The translations under genes and the position numbers were made by a program. The notes beneath the pieces were generated by a model. It was not told where the DNA came from. It searched no databases and saw only the letters and a list, made by a program, of their open reading frames with translations. A DNA stretch of 7,636 nucleotides from JBDTMC01 sp039934475 (GTDB taxonomy: Bacteria > Acidobacteriota > Terriglobia > Bryobacterales > Bryobacteraceae): contig JBDTMC010000382.1 of NCBI GenBank assembly GCA_039934475.1, forward strand, positions 1-7,636, given 5' to 3'. This document shows positions 5,418 to 7,636 of this stretch, piece by piece; positions within the stretch are counted from its first letter, which is position 1; the number at the start of each line of letters is the position of its first letter.

Positions 5418-6425
5418 TCACTGCCTGCGAACGGCGCCAATGGGGCCAAAAGTAAAATCGGATTCGATGACTCGCCCTTGCTGATCGACTACCGCCTCGG
5501 CTCCAAAACGCCCTTCGCGAGGATCGCCGAAGCGAGGGTCCACGGCTGTCACACGAACCGCGTTCTCCGGTTTCTCGGCGGGAATCACCCTCCATAGCGG
5601 GTTCGGCGAGAACCGTAGGTAGCGCTGGAAGACCGGCGTAGCGCGGGCCGCGGCGATCTCGCGGGGGGCATCGGCCTGATAGTACAGAGTGCCTTCTGAC
5701 GGATCGAACTCCTGGAGCAGATTCACGGTGCCGATCACCATGAATCCGTTGGTCTCGACGATCCCTCGCCACAGGGCGGGATTCGCCGGACCAGGAATGG
5801 CGGAGACACGCAACGGCGCCGCCCCTTGGTAGAGCCGCGAATCCAGTGTTGCCACGGCACGTTGATGGAGCAGAAAGCGGCCAAACTCATACCCGCACAG
5901 CAGTACCAATACGAAAATGGCAGTTCCCCGCCCCGTGCCCGATCGCGCGCCGATCTCTGAACTCACCAATCGCGAGAGCAGTGGCGCCGCAACACCGAAC
6001 AACAACACGGCCCAAATCCAGAAATCGACGACGTTAGTGATATCCAACCGCAGCCATTCGCTGGAAAACGGCAACAACATCCGAATGCCGTACATGTTGG
6101 TCCAATCGAGTAACAGGTGGCTGAGGACGCCAACGCCGGCCGCCCCGAGCGCACCGGGCCACTGGCGGCGCCACTCAATCTTTCGAAACGTGAAGAGAAC
6201 CACCGGGAGCACGGCGAGCAGCGCCATCAGCGGCAGCACCAATAGAGCATGCGTATATCCGCGATGGGCGTCCAGGTAGCTCAGCGATCCACCGAATGCC
6301 GTGACGATGTCGATGTCCGGGACATTCGCGGCAAGAAGCAGGATGGGCGTGGCATGGGGAGTCAGTTTGTTGAGGCCGGCGCGGCTGAGCATCAGCCCCA
6401 CCAGCGTATGGGTCAAATTATCCAA
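5418..6425 (-). CDS. YdjM-family membrane-bound metal-dependent hydrolase
   Basis: This is a predicted inner-membrane protein of 335 aa in the YdjM/DUF457 family (annotated as metal-dependent hydrolase; LexA-regulated in E. coli, substrate unknown). The family motifs are in order: DNLTHTLVGLMLSRAGL (2-18), NVPDID (34-39), HRGYTHALL (54-62) and SHLLLDWTNMYG (102-113). Their His and Asp residues are the likely metal ligands. Several hydrophobic segments follow (about 60-80, 92-107, 130-150, 165-185), then a soluble C-terminal region of about 140 aa. The start is TTG at 6425: it gives the canonical 'xDNLTHT' N-terminus, and GAGG (6435-6432) is 6 nt upstream. The frame stays open to 6701, but that extension runs antisense-free inside the preceding gene in another frame and lacks family similarity. 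The start overlaps the upstream stop by 8 bp, so translation is probably coupled. No SOS-box was noticed. Confidence 0.88.
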   Translation of the reverse strand: MDNLTHTLVGLMLSRAGLNKLTPHATPILLLAANVPDIDIVTAFGGSLSYLDAHRGYTHALLVLPLMALLAVLPVVLFTFRKIEWRRQWPGALGAAGVGVLSHLLLDWTNMYGIRMLLPFSSEWLRLDITNVVDFWIWAVLLFGVAAPLLSRLVSSEIGARSGTGRGTAIFVLVLLCGYEFGRFLLHQRAVATLDSRLYQGAAPLRVSAIPGPANPALWRGIVETNGFMVIGTVNLLQEFDPSEGTLYYQADAPREIAAARATPVFQRYLRFSPNPLWRVIPAEKPENAVRVTAVDPRFGDPREGRFGAEAVVDQQGRVIESDFTFGPIGAVRRQ

Positions 6426-7542
6426 AAGGCACCTCGACCACGTAAACCTGCGGATGTCCACTGCGATCGCTGGCGAAGGCGACCAGACGTTCGTCGGCCG
6501 AGAAAGACGGATGTGGGTGGCTCCATTGCGGACCGTAAACGGTATCCGTTGACACTTCCATCCAACTGAGCGCACTGGACGATGTGGCCGACCGCGCCGC
6601 GGCAAAGTCCTCCGCCATGGCGTAGCGCGAAGTCTTCCATTGCGAGCCCTGATTGCTTGCTTCGGACAAACAAAGCGGCTGGGGAATGCCGTTTTCCACA
6701 TTGATCAGAAACAGTCCGCGATCGGGATGATTCGTGTCACAGAGTACTGCTGTTCCGCTGCGGTTCGGCGTGATATGCCAGGCGTTGAAGGACGCGATTA
6801 GGCGGCGATGCCGGGTATTCCAATCCATCTGCCACAAGCCGGTGGGCCATACTGTGTAGACTAGGTTGCCGGTCTTGCCGAGGAAGGTCTCGTGCACGAC
6901 GAATTCGTCGTTACCGTGCTGGTAGAGGCACTCGAGGCCGGTGCCGTCGCGGCGAATCCGGTGCATGCGCGGAGCAGGATCGGCAGCGAACTCAATCCAT
7001 TCCGGCTCCAGAGGGTGGAACTGCGGATGGATAACGGTGCGGGGGAATTGATGGAATGTCCAGTCCCGGCCATCGGCGCGGCCGGCGACGATTCCATGCG
7101 CCGCTCCCTGCTTCGCCGCGGCGGTGATCCAGGCGCCACCCTCCCCCAGTGAACACTCTCCCAACTGCCCGCCTGTCAATTCAAAGACCAGCGATTCCGC
7201 CAAGGTGGAGAGGTCCAAGCACCAGATGGAGCCGCCACGGACGAAGAAAACATGGGTTCCGTCAGGATGAATAGCGGGCGAGAAGGCGTGAATGGGAGGG
7301 CCGGCGGTTAATTGCCGGATGGGTCCGTCAGGAAACGGGCTCACCTCAAAGAGCTGGGCGTTGCCGCTGCGATAGGACGTAAACAGCAATGCCCGGTTAC
7401 CCGGAGTAAAGGAACTTTGCAGAAAGTAAGACGGGTGGTTGATCGACGGATGGCTGGTAAGTTGATGAACCAGCGCGCCGGTGTCGCGGTCGCGGTAGCT
7501 GTGATGTTCCGACGGTTGGGTGGAGCCCTTGGCTGAGGTCAC
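6418..7542 (-). CDS. Oligogalacturonate lyase-like beta-propeller protein
   Basis: This protein of 374 aa resembles oligogalacturonate lyase (PF14583), a seven-bladed propeller that beta-eliminates unsaturated galacturonides from pectin breakdown. The N-terminus has the family pattern YRDRDTGALVHQLT (16-29). Propeller blade motifs such as SFTPGNRALLFTSYRSGNAQLFEV and AIHPDGTHVFFVRGGSIWCL follow. HPQFHP is at 172-177, VVHETF at 215-220, and AWHITPN at 254-260. The C-terminal QWSHPHPSFSADE starts at 339. Gln339, His342 and His344 have the Q-x-x-H-x-H spacing known for the Mn ligands of Yersinia lyase (from memory of the structure), and His256 could be the fourth. No signal peptide is seen, which fits a cytoplasmic enzyme. 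The start is GTG 7542, 9 nt after the upstream stop, with no strong ribosome binding site. Substrate identity is uncertain: no other pectin genes are present, and the family also contains uncharacterised TolB-like proteins. Confidence 0.82.
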   Translation of the reverse strand: MTSAKGSTQPSEHHSYRDRDTGALVHQLTSHPSINHPSYFLQSSFTPGNRALLFTSYRSGNAQLFEVSPFPDGPIRQLTAGPPIHAFSPAIHPDGTHVFFVRGGSIWCLDLSTLAESLVFELTGGQLGECSLGEGGAWITAAAKQGAAHGIVAGRADGRDWTFHQFPRTVIHPQFHPLEPEWIEFAADPAPRMHRIRRDGTGLECLYQHGNDEFVVHETFLGKTGNLVYTVWPTGLWQMDWNTRHRRLIASFNAWHITPNRSGTAVLCDTNHPDRGLFLINVENGIPQPLCLSEASNQGSQWKTSRYAMAEDFAAARSATSSSALSWMEVSTDTVYGPQWSHPHPSFSADERLVAFASDRSGHPQVYVVEVPFG

Positions 7543-7551
7543 AACCGTAGT

Positions 7552-7636
7552 CTACATGGCCTGCTTGCGAAAGATGATCACGTGCTGGCGCGGCAGCTTG
7601 TCGCTGATTGCCTTCACCATGCGAAAGCCCTCGGGC
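7552..7636 (-). CDS. C-terminal end of a protein, probably a methyltransferase (partial)
   Basis: The last 27 residues of a minus-strand gene enter from the right edge: PEGFRMVKAISDKLPRQHVI, then IFRKQAM and a TAG stop. The pattern 'GFR-VK---DKLP-Q-(V/I)-IF-K' is common at the C-terminus of small class I SAM-dependent methyltransferases of acidobacteria. That reading rests on memory of the pattern and very little sequence. It lies 9 bp upstream of the lyase-like gene on the same strand, so the two are probably co-transcribed together with the YdjM-family gene. Confidence 0.55.
   Translation of the reverse strand, partial: PEGFRMVKAISDKLPRQHVIIFRKQAM

Noticed and set aside
5963..6701. Upstream extension of the YdjM-family frame to 6701
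   Set aside because: Residues before the TTG at 6425 lie within the lyase-like gene in another frame, are Arg/Pro-rich, and do not resemble the family N-terminus.
1..7636. CRISPR arrays, insertion sequences, tRNA or rRNA genes, att sites
   Set aside because: No regularly spaced repeats, transposase-like frames, terminal inverted repeats or cloverleaf/rRNA sequences were recognised by eye.

Overview
The window looks like a chromosomal segment of a high-GC, Gram-negative flagellated bacterium. The best guess is an acidobacterium of the Bryobacter/Solibacter type. This is inferred from the mix of a flgM-flgN-flgK-flgL cluster, a monoheme 'MPPW' cytochrome c protein, a RodZ-like helix-turn-helix protein and an oligogalacturonate-lyase-like beta-propeller. 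No rRNA or other phylogenetic marker is present, so the assignment is tentative.

Layout. (1) 1-490, minus: the N-terminal 163 residues of an ABC transporter ATPase, whose C-terminus lies outside the window. (2) 609-1259, plus: a class I SAM-dependent methyltransferase, divergent from the ABC gene. (3) 1220-1924, minus: an exported monoheme c-type cytochrome protein, overlapping the methyltransferase tail to tail by 40 bp. (4) 2032-2367, plus: a short standalone RodZ-type HTH protein behind a good sigma70-like promoter, whose -10 is centred on a perfect 10-bp palindrome. (5) 2477-5393, plus: the flagellar operon flgM, a flgN-like gene, flgK and flgL. It is preceded by a well-spaced candidate FliA (sigma28) promoter. 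(6) 7636-5418, minus: the tail of a probable methyltransferase, an oligogalacturonate-lyase-like protein and a YdjM-family membrane metal-dependent hydrolase. These three are tightly packed (9-bp gap, then 8-bp overlap with a TTG start) and converge on flgL.

How the genes fit together. The flagellar block is coherent. FlgM is the anti-sigma28 factor. FlgN is the presumed export chaperone for FlgK and FlgL, the two hook-filament junction proteins. A FliA-type promoter before flgM would give the usual feedback loop in which sigma28 drives its own inhibitor. The flanking genes have no evident link to motility. No CRISPR array, insertion sequence, tRNA or rRNA was seen. No previously undescribed system is claimed. 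The points most worth checking are the flgM promoter, the palindromic promoter of the HTH gene, and the conserved metal site of the lyase-like protein.
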